NCBI GenBank assembly: GCA_024516035.1
Contig: CM044959.1
Span: 19,054,525-19,118,524 of the forward strand
Length of the DNA: 64,000 bases
Direction: 5' to 3'
DNA from: Bactericera cockerelli
Taxonomy: Eukaryota > Arthropoda > Insecta > Hemiptera > Triozidae
A program made the translations under genes and the position numbers. The notes beneath the pieces are model-generated. The model was not told where the DNA came from. It made no database searches and was given only the letters and a program-made list of their open reading frames with translations. Numbering within the stretch: the stretch's first letter is position 1; the number at the start of each line of letters is the position of its first letter. Below are positions 1-10,402 of this stretch, in pieces.

Positions 1-480
1 TCTTTATTTTCTCTCTCTTCTCTGTTATTGTTAGTTTCTCGCTCTCTCTCCTTTCTCTTTGACTTCTCTGCTTATTTCCACTATTTCTCTCATTCTTTAA
101 CTTCTTTTAGCATGCGTAGGTATATCCTCTTTTTTTTCTCATTTTTTTCCTCTCATTTTCTCTTAAAAATTACATTTCCTTTATCATCTTTTCTCTTCCT
201 TATCTATCTCTCTTTCTCTCTATGTCCTATCCTTTCCTGGCTTCTTTCTCTCTCTCTTTCTGTCCTTTACTTGTCTTCTCTGCTTACCTTCATGTTATTT
301 TTAACATGAAGATGAGCAAGTTTCTCTCAACTTCTTCTTTAATGTTTTCAATCAGTTTCTTTTTTTCCTTGTCTTTTTCTATTGTTCGTTCATTATTTGT
401 TTTGATATCATGCTTCTTCTTTTTTCTTTTTTCCTACATCTTCTCTGTTGACATAAATTATTGTTGTGGTTACACCTTGT
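1..480. repeat. Pyrimidine-rich low-complexity tract
   Basis: The + strand is almost entirely T and C with many TCTC and TTTC runs. Open frames here translate to Ser/Phe/Leu strings only because stop codons are rare in such a composition. I see no splice structure or protein motif, so I treat it as simple-sequence DNA and not as a gene. Confidence 0.8.
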
Positions 481-543
481 AAGTTGTTAAGTATTTCCAT
501 TTACTATCTCGCTCCTTGCAAAAAACGTACATAATAGAGGCAC

Positions 544-1363
544 ATAGCAGAGATACCTCGCTTCATAGACTGCTACTATTAGTAGAGCAGCAGAGATACC
601 TCGCTTCATAGACTGCTACTAGTAGAGCAGCCGAGATACCTAGCTTCATAGACTGCTACTAGTAGAGCAGCAGAGATACCTAGCTTCATAGACTGCTACT
701 AGTAGAGCAGCAGAGATACCTATAGCTTCATAGACTGCTACTAGTAGAGTAGGAGAGATACCTAGCTTCATAGACTGCTACTAGTAGAGCAGCAGAGATA
801 CCTAGCTTCATAGACTGCTACTAGTAGAGCAGCAGAGATACCTACCTTCATAGACTGCTACTAGTAGAGCAGCAGAGATACCTACCTTCATAGACTGCTA
901 CTAGTACAGCAGCAGAGATACCTAGCTTCATAGACTGCTACTAGTAGAGCAGCAGAGATACCTAGCTTCATAGACTGCTACTAGTAGAGCAGCAGAGATA
1001 CCTACCTTCATAGACTGCTACTAGTAGAGCAGCAGAGATACCTAGCTTCATAGACTGCTACTAGTAGAGCAGCAGAGATACCTAGCTTCATAGACTGCTA
1101 CTAGTAGAGCAGCAGAGATACCTAGCTTCATAGACTGCTACTAGTAGAGCAGCAGAGATACCTAGCTTCATAGACTGCTACTAGTAGAGCAGCAGAGATA
1201 CCTAGCTGTATAGACTGCTACTAGTAGAGCAGCAGAGATACCTAGCTTCATAGACTGCTACTAGTAGAGCAGCAGAGATACCTAGCTGTATAGACTGCTA
1301 CTAGTAGAGCAGCAGAGATACCTAACTTCATAGTCTGCTACTAGTAGAGCAGCAGAGATACCT
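544..1363. repeat. 40-bp minisatellite, about 20 copies
   Basis: A 40-bp unit repeats head to tail about 20 times; three units fill two 60-base lines, so the phase is constant over most of the array. The unit holds AGAGATACCTAGCTTCATAG followed by a near-palindrome centred on TACTAGTA and flanked by CTGCT and AGCAG, so each unit can fold as a hairpin. Variants include a 3-bp insertion in the first unit, TAGC/TACC/TCGC changes, and TTCA to TGTA in two units near the 3' end. The last unit ends in unique sequence at about 1363. Confidence 0.97.
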
Positions 1364-2154
1364 ATCCACATTAAAATGGAGAATAGAACTATCGCAGAAG
1401 CTGTTGGCGTTGTCCGCATAGCTTCAGCACCTATCAAGTGAGAATAATGCCGCGAAGTTCCATAGTAAAGCCACAAGGAACGTATGTATAGATAATATCT
1501 TTCTACAAATGGCAGAAGAACAAAATAAATACTTTGGGGAACTCTACGAAAAGCTATAGAAATTCAAATAATAGAAAAAACAATATCTAGTTATTAAGTT
1601 GATGGAGTTACAAGCTAGTCTTATTTCAATATTTGCAAATTTTTGATCAAATTTAAATATGATGAAAGAACTTTATGTGTAATATTCTGAAATAATTAAA
1701 TATTTATTTCCCCGGCATGCAGAAACCTTGACTTCTCTTTCTCTCGCGGTATAAACATTACGAAGAGACAGTTCAGTTACGAATAATCTCATTGGCTGTT
1801 CGTTCGTATTGTAAGGCGGGGCTTAGTAGACTTGAACAACCAATCATGAACGTTTTATGGTTTGTTTGTTTACAATTTTCTTGATTGAAAAGAGGGGAAG
1901 TTGTGAGTTGGAATGAATGGAGGGGGAAGGAGATGATGACCAGTGGTGTGTGGTGATGGGGGATCAAATTTTTGTTTGGTCTGATTGATTTGGAGTAGGA
2001 AATTATTTCAAATGCATGTAATTTTAATTAAATGATAATAATGTATTGTTTTATTTCATTTTCTAAAATGTGTATTTAATTTTGTATATCGATAATGTAG
2101 TTGTTGGATGTAGATAGATAGTAATTTTATTATTGTAAGAATATCTCGATCATT
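1364..2154. other. AT-rich unique-looking DNA, no gene seen
   Basis: No coding region, RNA gene or recognised transposon is visible. Short open frames at 1282-1476 (partly inside the minisatellite) and 1773-1967 on the minus strand have no motif. Confidence 0.5.
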
Positions 2155-2214
2155 GACATTTTGACAAGACTTGTCAAAATGTCTTAGTGTAATCGACACT
2201 AAGTGTCGATTACA
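2155..2214. repeat. Two adjacent near-perfect palindromes
   Basis: Positions 2155-2168 (GACATTTTGACAAG) and 2170-2183 are exact reverse complements around a single A at 2169. Positions 2188-2200 (TGTAATCGACACT) and 2202-2214 are exact reverse complements around a single A at 2201. Only TTAG separates the two. Both could extrude as hairpins with 13-14 bp stems. Their function is unknown; a transposon end or a foldback scar is possible. Confidence 0.9.
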
Positions 2215-2239
2215 TAATTTGATTACTTACACTATCCCT

Positions 2240-2560
2240 GTAAGCAACATGGAGCAAGGAGAAGGCTTGTTGGGTGACCCTCAGTTGCGTGAACATCTAA
2301 GATGCTGCATCAGTGACCACTGATCATTCGTAATTCGAACCGTTGCGTCGCGTCGCGACGCGTCGTGGTGATGGTATTCGCGGGATTGCTGTGTATTCGC
2401 GACCCAATCTATGCTGATTGAGGTTATAATGTTGATTATGTGTAGCTGTAGATATGATTTGTTAGCTTCCAGCGAATGGAGTGTAACACCCTGTCCCGAA
2501 TAACCACAGATCTATCTTAGGATAGGTTCCTAATTAATGATATTAAAAAAAAATCGTTCT
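2240..2560 (+). mobile_element. Decayed 5S-rRNA-derived SINE (SINE3-like)
   Basis: The stretch starting near 2243 (TAAGCAACATGGAGCAAGG, then a TTGGGTGACC block) resembles the internal promoter region of 5S rRNA and aligns with the better copy at 55474-55707. The 3' part, with GCGAATGGAGTGTAACACCC near 2472-2491, also matches that copy. The middle holds a CpG-rich insert with the palindrome CGCGTCGCGACGCG near 2350. SINE3 elements are Pol III retroposons derived from 5S RNA. The ends are not defined here. Confidence 0.6.
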
Positions 2561-3700
2561 CTCTTTTCCTGAAAAAATACCGATAAGACTTAGGTATTCT
2601 CAGCATTTTAAATGTTCATCATAATTATTTGGTTATGTAGTTTTACCTTATACATACTTACATAATATCATAGGATGGCGTCATCGTGAACGATGGTAGC
2701 CAGACAGTGGAGGAATGACTCAGCAGTTCTACCACTGTCTTTACAGTGGTATTAGAACTGACCAAGCCAATGCTGGTCTACTCCCGGTTTATAGTCCCCC
2801 AGCCAGACTTATCAACATAACAATTTTAATTTCTAAAACATCCATATTTGTAATTTGTACCCATGAAAGATTTCTATAAGTTTTTACTTAATATAAATAA
2901 AGCTATAACTTAAGTTGTGAATATATGTTTTAAAAAATATATAAATTATCATGCGTGTTATATATGGGCACCTATATAATTTAAAATTAAATCTTTATAT
3001 TAATGTTGGTTATATTTTGTGAACATAAATTAATTAAAAATATTACTTTAACCGTCCAGAGCCTTTAGTGCTGAAATGGCAAATATTTTTTATTGAACTT
3101 TGTTATCTTATACAGAATTATTTTATAGTATGTGGGGTGATGAACGTGTATAGAATAGACGAGTAGGTATCTTGATCAGAGAGGATCTGCATAATCCTGA
3201 GACCTGATCACAGGATCCATAGGAGGGGACTGGGTCTGATCCACAGTGGCGTGGATCGTGGATAACCGTTTTAGAGCGAAATTAACAAACTCTTTGGACG
3301 ACTAGGTCCATTTTTTGTACAATGAAGGTCTCTTTGGAACTTGTGATCGAAATTTTGTTGATTAATATTTTGCCCAAATCAAGTAGTTTTTTTGTCGACG
3401 CCAATGAACCAAATTTAGTTCAGTATTTTTATCTACCTAATTCATGTAAGATGTAGGTATATTACCTAGTGTAAAAACTGAAATCGGAGCAATTAATAAT
3501 TATTATTTTTACAAAAACGAACACATTAGTTCCTATTTCTATTATTAGAAATTTATCGGAAGTAAACTTATGTTGATAGGATTACAACAAAGATATGTCA
3601 GACCAGACTGTCCCTAAAGTTGAAATTCCGACTTGAGGAACCCTCAGTCTGGCTTTATCTTTGTTGTAGGGTCCATATAAAAATTCCGTATACTTATTTG
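2561..3700. other. AT-rich DNA with one hairpin, no gene seen
   Basis: I see no coding region. At 2724-2760 an imperfect inverted repeat (CAGTTCTACCACTGT against its complement) forms a hairpin with a short loop. No other structure is recognised. Confidence 0.45.
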
Positions 3701-3729
3701 GTTATATTTTTTTTTTTTCCGGGAACCAG

Positions 3730-3840
3730 AAAGAAGAGCGGTGGGCGGTTTTTTGAGCCGTCAGGAATGGTGCCGAAGAAGGGCGAAACACCATACCCTG
3801 ACGGTGACTCCCGCATACGCTTCACACAACATCTGTGAAG
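3730..3840 (+). other. GC-rich island with a strong hairpin; possible exon or repeat remnant
   Basis: This block is much richer in G+C than its surroundings. The arms 3758-3765 (CCGTCAGG) and 3797-3804 (CCTGACGG) pair. Inside them 3767-3772 (ATGGTG) pairs with 3789-3794 (CACCAT), leaving a purine-rich loop. An open frame runs through it to a TGA at 3836-3838. Upstream is a long T tract and a CCAG that would pass as a splice acceptor. I do not recognise the roughly 35-residue translation. It could be a structured RNA, a decayed transposon piece or a pseudo-exon; nothing here decides between them. Confidence 0.35.
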
Positions 3841-4028
3841 ATCATCATAAAGATTTTCCTCCTCATACAAAAAAAAGGTATAAATTTAATCAAAATTCAA
3901 AAATACGTTAAATATTCATCACGTCACAAATTGATAAGGACGCTCACAAAATTAATGTTCACCTAATAGTTATCGGTAATTAAAAGAAAATTAAACCTTA
4001 ATTTTTTTATTCAATAATATCTAGATAT

Positions 4029-4207
4029 ACATAATCCCGCTTAATTTCCCTAACTCGAAATCTCGTGCGGTAAGTCATAAATCCCGACAGAATTCTTCGG
4101 CCCTTGTCGAACGCTCCTCATTGAAAATCCCGATAGGTATCTCCAAACTCTTGATAACACAAAATGACACTTCTATCCCTTGATTTTTGAGTTAGCGGGA
4201 TTCTACT
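4029..4207 (-). mobile_element. pogo-like MITE copy 1
   Basis: The minus strand starts near GAGTAGAATCCCGCTAACTC and ends in a related GGGATTATG end. About 180 bp align by eye to a second copy at 21695-21869, sharing blocks such as TCAAGGGATAG, TTATCAAGAGT and GCCGAAGAATTCT. Ends of this kind resemble non-autonomous pogo/Tigger-type elements. There is no coding capacity. Confidence 0.65.
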
Positions 4208-4599
4208 CTAACCTTATACTTGTTTTTCTTCAATCCTTCCCCCCTATTTCGCAACCCACCACTGCACAACACACCCACACTCTGACCAACATCATCACTG
4301 ACCGCGCGGTCAACTCATTATAGGTTCCCGTGCCAGAGATAGCCCTGATAAGTGCTGGCGTGCTTCTGGTCTGATGAGGTGTAGAGATCAAACGTCTGGA
4401 CAAAGTTCAACAGAATTCCTCAGCAATGATCTTGTTCCTCGGAAATGGTCTGGATTCTGAATTATTAAAATCCATCAATTATTATATTATTTTTCACTTC
4501 ATCTATACTAACTTGTAAAAAGATTTGATCATCACTATTATTATATTATTATGAAACGCTTTATTAGAAGAACATATAATTATAAATACAAACAAATAA

Positions 4600-4730
4600 T
4601 GGTAAACATTAAAATACAAAATTCACAAAATTAATATAACCAGGAAAAAAATAAACAAATTATATACATATGTCCTAACTAAAGGGCGGGGTTATTGCCT
4701 ATGGCAATCTCTTCCACCCAACCCTTTTAT
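4600..4730 (-). mobile_element. LINE 3'-tail remnant
   Basis: Reading the minus strand, GATTGCCATAGGCAATAACC followed by CCGCCCTTT closely matches a second site at 46235-46262. A terminal hairpin of this type (ATTGCC...GGCAAT) just before an AT-rich tail is common at the 3' ends of insect non-LTR retrotransposons. No reverse transcriptase coding remains nearby. The class is not determined. Confidence 0.5.
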
Positions 4731-4829
4731 ATCCTTACACTATATCCTTACACCCTAGGTCCTGAGTGAATCCGTGCATTTCCTTGCACAACAAATTTGA
4801 CCGACACATTTTTGTAATAATAGTTGAAA

Positions 4830-5130
4830 AATTGCATTCTCTGATGGGTGAAAAAAGGGCCCTTATAAGGGACTGGTGGCTCCTATTTCAATGAAGAGTT
4901 TTGTGCCGCATCCTATCCCTTAAAAGAAGTCTGTATGCAAAATTTCAAGTTTCTAGCTCATACCGTTCTAGAGGTATTTTGTTTCCATATGCAGACAGAC
5001 CAATTGCCACACGAACCAATGGCTGAACCATTGAATTTAGGCTCTGGGGACCCGCGTTTTGACACTTAAAACTGTCTATGGAAAATTTGGGTGATTCTAT
5101 TACCTATGTAGGATAAGGATAAGGAAAGTA
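4830..5130 (-). mobile_element. Partial copy of the TAAGGAAAGT-ended dispersed repeat
   Basis: The minus strand carries TTTTACTTTCCTTATCC near one end, then GTCTGTCTGCATATG, then AGAACGGTATGAGCTAGAAA with CTTGAAATTTTGCATA. The same order of blocks occurs at 18484-19060. It is therefore a diverged or shortened member of that family. No ORF is present. Confidence 0.6.
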
Positions 5131-5765
5131 AAATGACTGTGAAACACCTTCTTTTTTAAAAACTTCCGATTTCTAAAATTAGAAATTCATCGAAAGTAAA
5201 TTTGGTGTCCATGCATCTACAACCATGCATCATTATGTAGTATGAGCTTCATTATTTGCATCAGAAACACACTGATTCGTTACGTGAATGTGACATAACC
5301 AACACTGGAACCTCGCCATCTTCATTGAAAATCCGCAGCTACCACTTTGGTCCACTAAAGTTCACGACGATTGAAGGAGAATAATAAAATAATGAACATT
5401 TTAAAGTGAAAAACATCGCAGAGATAGAAGAAAATGAAATGATAGTGAACCTTCAGGAGGGGAGGAGAAATTGAAAGGAGGGGAAATATGAGGGAGGCTT
5501 CGCGAGAGTGAATGGAGGAGAAAGATGAAGACGTGAATATTGTACATGGAGGTGACAAACCTCCCAATGGCTATGGGGGACTGCACACTGCTTGCGCCCA
5601 CATTAGCTATTTTGGCATTTTGCTCTAATATATTATGAAATAAGTGCAAAATATAATAAAACTAACTGATGCAGATACGCAGGTATTTATGTGTGTTAAA
5701 GATTTTTGGACAGCATTTCATTTCCTCGATTTTCAGAAAATTTTCTATTTTCGGGGTGATAATAA
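5131..5765. other. AT-rich DNA with a purine-rich stretch, no gene seen
   Basis: Positions 5440-5530 are rich in GAGG and GGAGG. Minus-strand open frames over this stretch (5355-5649) are products of that composition and lack motifs. Confidence 0.5.
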
Positions 5766-5768
5766 TAA

Positions 5769-5970
5769 CACTCTTTTGTGGAAGGTAACCACCAGGCGAA
5801 GTTAATGCTCAATGCATTTTCTACTACCTAACCTTCAGAGACTTATTATTATGTGGTCACAAACTTAAATTAATGAGGAAAAATTCATGCACTGGGTGGG
5901 ATTCGAACGAACGGATAACTACGCTACCTGGATTACCAGACTAGCGCGTTAACCACTTGACTACCAGTGC
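5769..5970 (-). mobile_element. tRNA-derived SINE, family B
   Basis: On the minus strand the element starts with GCACTGGTAGTCAAGTGG (A-box-like) and has a B-box-like TTCGTTCGAATCCCACC, followed by a body ending near the CTCTTTTGTGG / GGTTACC region and ATTATT repeats. It aligns nearly end to end with the copy at 17477-17689. Pol III boxes with no tRNA cloverleaf argue for a SINE and against a tRNA gene. Confidence 0.85.
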
Positions 5971-6598
5971 TTGAAATTCGCCCAAAAATTTTCCGGGTTC
6001 AATTCGCCCAAAAAAATATTTGCGTACAAATGAACTGAATGTTCATTTTCACCGATTCCTGAAGACATTCAAGGCATGGTTCTGTATGTATTTCCTAGCC
6101 CTACTTTATTTATAAACCCGAGATAAGGCTTTACTTATACATATTATTTTCCCAACCCTTCTCTACATTCAAGGAATAGCCCATTGGCCCTTCATGCAAC
6201 TCTACTTTACAATCAAGACATGTGCATGGCCTTACATAATACCTATATTTTTTGCCAATCCTACTCTACATTCGAGGCATGGCTATATTATTTTCTTAAC
6301 CTTTCTATATCTACGTCACCTTATTGGGGGAAATTGAAATTGAGGGAACGGGGGAATTGACAACTACAAACCTTTCTTTTGTCAATCGCGGGAATCGAAG
6401 CATACCCCTCTGCATGGCTACAAATTTTGCAATCGGTGTGGAATTGACTAACACCCAGATTAAAAAGAAATAGGATATAATTAATAATATTTTATTAATT
6501 TATGCAATTTATTTAAAATGACCAAGATAAAATGCATGTTACCTAATTTTGAAGAAATCTATCCTAATATTTATTGCACTTATACAAAAACAGGGAAC
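5971..6598. other. AT-rich DNA, no gene seen
   Basis: There are loose repeats of ATTCRAGGCATGG-like and CCTACTYTACATTC-like phrases between about 6070 and 6290, suggesting an old, degenerate tandem duplication. Nothing coding is visible. Confidence 0.4.
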
Positions 6599-7113
6599 TA
6601 GATTTCATGTCATGTTTTTATGCTTCAATGTAACAATTCTTCATTGAAAATTTTGAAGAATGTGCATTTGTCATCTCCACTAAAAACAGCATCATAACAA
6701 ATAAGAGTACTAGGTATTTCGATAAAACTTATTTCAGTTCACTTTTATTTTATGTGCAAACACTCTAATAAAGTTAAATAAAATGAAAGTGTTAAGTTAA
6801 GTTATCATATTTGTGTTAATCACTTTCGTGCTGATGTCACAACTACTCATACTAAAACTAAACATACTATACTACGCTGAAACCGGGACTTGAACCACCG
6901 ACCTCCAGGTTACAAGTCCGCCGCCTTATCGATCAAGCTACTGAGGTCGGTAATAAAATAAAAGTGAACCAGATTATTAAAGTTTTATCGAAATACCTAG
7001 TGATCTTATTTGTTATGATGCTGTTTTTAGTGGAGATGACAAGTGCACATTCTCCAAAATTTTCAATAAAAATTACTTACATTGAAGCATAGAAACATGA
7101 CATGAAATTTAGT
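6599..7113. mobile_element. Foldback/palindromic MITE split by a SINE
   Basis: The left arm (about 6599-6762) and right arm (about 6953-7113) are inverted copies over roughly 160 bp. Shared blocks include TTTCATGTCATG, GCTTCAATGTAA, CATCTCCACTAAAAACAGC and TAGGTATTTCGATAAAACTT. The centre is occupied by a family A SINE. No ORF is present. The outer ends are fixed only by where the similarity stops. Confidence 0.85.
6798..6950 (-). mobile_element. tRNA-derived SINE, family A (in palindrome loop)
   Basis: The minus strand starts CCGACCTCAGTAGCTTGATC, has a B box GGTGGTTCAAGTCCCGGTTT and ends in a body with CACGAAAGTGATTAACAC. The flanking sequence AATAAAATGAAAGTG on the body-end side (6777-6791) and AATAAAATAAAAGTG on the head side look like a target-site duplication. 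The insertion lies inside the foldback element, so it is younger than that element. Confidence 0.88.
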
Positions 7114-7636
7114 AGGTTTAACCTCGTTGTGTTTTTATATTATCGTTCTCCTATAGGAACTTATTCTCCAGGGCAGGAGAGGTGGAGAACTGAGCAGGGG
7201 AGTGAGGTTACGTCCTCGTCATAGTTCATACCCACTTCCCTGCTCACTTCGGCGGATTTTAAACGTATCATTACGTAACTACGTTTGCTAAATGTATTAT
7301 TTCGAATTATACACGTATTCTACTATTAGTTTTTTTCGCATTTCCTTCCGAGGGTTAGGTGGTGGATGCTTCGAACATTACGAGCTTCGAGCATTGCCCG
7401 CTGATTACCTTTCACTAAAGAGTAATTGTATTTAACATTATTGGTAAATAGTAAAACATATAATAATTGTACCTTGTACGGACAAGACCCATTCATAAGA
7501 TATATTTTCAGAAGCCATTTCATTTCTTTTCTTTGGTACAATGTTTTGTACTGAAAGCATTTTTTTTTTTAAAAAATAACAAAAACTGTGTGCAATTATT
7601 TCTGTTAACGTTTCAAGTAAATGATGAAATGTTAAA
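7114..7636. other. AT-rich DNA with one inverted repeat
   Basis: GAGCAGGGGAGTG (7192-7204) and CACTTCCCTGCTC (7233-7245) form a 13-bp stem with one mismatch. Nothing else is recognised, and the short open frames have no motif. Confidence 0.45.
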
Positions 7637-7694
7637 ATCTAGTAGGATTTGAACCTACGGATCCTACGGTACCTGGACCCGGGACTAGCGCATC
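7637..7694 (-). mobile_element. SINE family B head fragment
   Basis: On the minus strand GATGCGCTAGTCCCGGGTCC then CAGGTACCGTAGGATCC and GTAGGTTCAAATCCTAC follow the head of family B in the same order. The body is missing, so it is a truncated relic. Confidence 0.5.
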
Positions 7695-9736
7695 TTGTTC
7701 CTCGTATTATTTCTCTTCTGCTATCTAAGTGGGCGGGGCAACGGGCGCCGTGTCGCCCTCAATGTCGCCCCTGAGTGGAGAGCACACATGACAGGAGTGA
7801 GATGGAACCGTGCTGAGACAGTGCTCGGTGAAGAGAGCAAGAAAATGATATCACAACTACTTCGTGCTAGAGAAGGAGGGGAAGTGATCACCGTGTTTAT
7901 TGTAACAATGTGAAGTCGGTAGTTTTTTTCTCTCTCATACAATCTTTGAATCTACCTTCAAGCTTAAATATTACAGCAGAGAGGTCGTAATTTCTCCCAC
8001 CGTAACGGCGAAAAATTACGGAAAGTTACGATTAAAAAAAACTTTTGATAACCCCGCTTTTTCTGTCTTCCCTACAACCATTTCTGTTTCTCCGTTTCCC
8101 CTTAATTTTTTCTTTCTTTGTGATAGAAATATTCCCCACACACAAAAATTTATATTTTTCTAACCCCCCACTTTCGAACACTTCTTTTTTTTTTAATTCT
8201 CGTTATTACATGGCTACTGTGTTAGTTCCCACCCACCGAGTTAGGTACAACACGCGACAATTCAACTTGTATCTTCTCGTATAGTTGCTACTGATTTGCA
8301 AAAATCACAACACGGTTTTTTCCGGATCGTTAACAAATTAAAAAAAAAAAAAAACAATTATCTAAAATATTTAATAAATCTAATATTTTTTAAAATAATT
8401 TTCCTTAAAATATGATATATTTTTTTCTAAAATTTTAAAATAAATTCAGTGATTTTTTGTATTAAAAAATTGTGTTTTTTGTGCTTTTCTCTAATCAGAG
8501 AAATTAAAACTAGACCATTTTCATTGATGACAAAATACATTTTACATCAGTTCAGTTATCAGTTAAACATAATATTCATCATTGAAAAAGTTTAATTTAA
8601 AGCTCAATTTCTCGTTAACCAACTGGTGAGTTCTCGGAAAAAAAATTACCATTTTCCCTTTAATTAATTATTGGACCTAATGTTTGTGTGTTTTTTGTAG
8701 ATAGTCAATAGTCAGGTTGTTCTCCCATTCAGTAATTCATTGGATTTTTATCTTCAGTTCATTGATATTGCACAGTTATCAATTTAATTTCTAAATTCAT
8801 TTGGAATCATTTTTTTGTTTGTGTGAAGTAGATCTATATTTTGACACTTGTTTGATTCATATTATTATTGAGTGATGTTTTTTTTTTTTATCCATCTCAT
8901 TATTTCTCATCAATATCTTCTGGTGGTTCACTTATTGATGCTGTTTTTGTGGTAGTGTTTTTATATTCTATGGATTCACTTTTATAGTATAATGGAATTT
9001 TAAGAGGGCTGATATTTACAGTACGCAGATTTATGCATGTAAAGTTGTTTATGTTTTCATTTCATTTGAAACATTCCACATTATTTGTTACAAGAAGCCT
9101 TTGTAGCCATACTAATCTACATACTTGATAGATTTACATAGAAAATGCGAGATCGGAGGTCACCATTTTATAATGATTGAAAAAAAGTGGTATTTTTTTG
9201 TATCAGGTTGCCAAGTCTAATTTCATTAATGGTTTCGTATAGTTCGTTTAGTTTGGTTGTGAGGCACACTATGCCTATAGTGATTATTGATTGACCTGGT
9301 TTATCAGATCTTCCAAAAATTGATTCAATTAAGATTATTTTTAAATTAATAAATTTAAGGTCAATTTTCTCATAATTATTTAATTTTAATATTACTTTTC
9401 CTCTGTCATTTAAAGGTTTAATATTTAAGCAATATAATCCAACAAGAAACATACAAATTATATTGTAAACATTGTTTTCACACGTTTGATTGTTATGAAA
9501 AAAAGGATTAGTCCGAGTTCTAAATCAATTAAATAACACTTCACTATGAACCACTCCATGTCTTGTGAAGACAAGGACCTTTCCCAGTGATTCAGTCTGC
9601 AAAGGATGCCCCTATGTCTTCTCTGATATCATTTGAGTATCATGTCAAACATTGCCACCAGAGAAACATCTAGCAATACTAAGATTAACTCGATCTCTCA
9701 GGTAAGCTAATGCTATAGTTACTAGTTAGTTTTTAA
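7695..9736. other. AT-rich DNA, no gene seen
   Basis: Open frames on both strands at 7695-7942 sit in a slightly GC-richer patch but show no domain. 8300-8480 is an A/T tract, and a poly-T run lies near 8880. The minus-strand frame at 9168-9452 is Leu/Ile/Asn-rich, as expected of AT-rich noise. Confidence 0.5.
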
Positions 9737-9882
9737 AGTTAGTTATTATTTCGTGTTAATCACTTTCGTGATATAACAACTACTCAAACTAGCTTTACTA
9801 AATCTACACTGAAACCGGGACTTGAACCACCGACCTCCAGGTTAAAAGTCCGCCGCCCTATCGATCAAGCTGCTGAGGTCGG
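9737..9882 (-). mobile_element. tRNA-derived SINE, family A
   Basis: The copy is almost identical in layout to those at 6798-6950 and 13097-13230: minus-strand head CCGACCTCAGCAGCTTGATC, B box GGTTCAAGTCCCGG, and body end near CACGAAAGTGATTAACAC. Confidence 0.88.
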
Positions 9883-10268
9883 CATAGGCTACTTACTATA
9901 GTTACGTACATTTATGTTCTTTTTTTGGACTATACCCAGCATGACCACTATCTTCTTTTTATGCAGAAGTTATTTTAGTAAGTTGCCCATATCCTATATG
10001 TCAAGGAAATCTCTGACGTTGCTAAAGAAGGGCACCCTACCCTGGCGGGTTAATATAATACATACAAAATGCCATGGTAATATTGTTGCTCATTGAAAGT
10101 TAAAGTAATGCTTTACAGTGGTTTATTAAACTTTTGTAGAATACAATAGCTCCTCCTCGACTAACCCTAACTTCGCCACTGCTTAGGTCTCTCGTGGGTG
10201 ATGGCAGATGTGAACTGAGGTCACATTTGAAGTTTACAAAAGTTCTTTTCTTTTGCACAATTAGGTAT
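9883..10268. other. AT-rich DNA, nothing recognised
   Basis: A 60-residue open frame (9914-10096) has no motif and ordinary AT-rich codon use. I see no repeat of known type. Confidence 0.4.
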
Positions 10269-10402
10269 TATGGCAAAATTAGTAGACATAAGTATACCTG
10301 TATGGACATAATTCTAGATTTTACGTATATTCTTTTAAATTTGGAAAATGTAAGTTTTGACTCCAACTTGTGATGTTAATTTTGTCTATTAATTTCGCCC
10401 TT
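10269..10402. mobile_element. Short MITE (GGGCGAAATTAATAG family), copy 1
   Basis: The left end TATGGCAAAATTAGTAGACA and the right end TGTCTATTAATTTCGCCCTT are imperfect inverted repeats enclosing about 95 bp. The same terminal motif ends the elements at 12215-12344 and 14092-14230. There is no coding capacity. Confidence 0.65.

Noticed and set aside
28..482. Ser/Phe/Leu-rich membrane protein
   Set aside because: Pyrimidine-rich low-complexity DNA with no stop codons by composition.
544..1363. CRISPR array
   Set aside because: The repeats are contiguous with no variable spacers, and the DNA is eukaryotic. It is a minisatellite.
3620..3838. Confident protein-coding gene
   Set aside because: The first half is AT-rich noise, and only the last 35 codons look unusual. 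No family is recognised, so it is left as an unknown block.
6890..6950. tRNA gene
   Set aside because: Good A and B boxes, but it belongs to a repeated family with a long body and a probable target duplication: a SINE.
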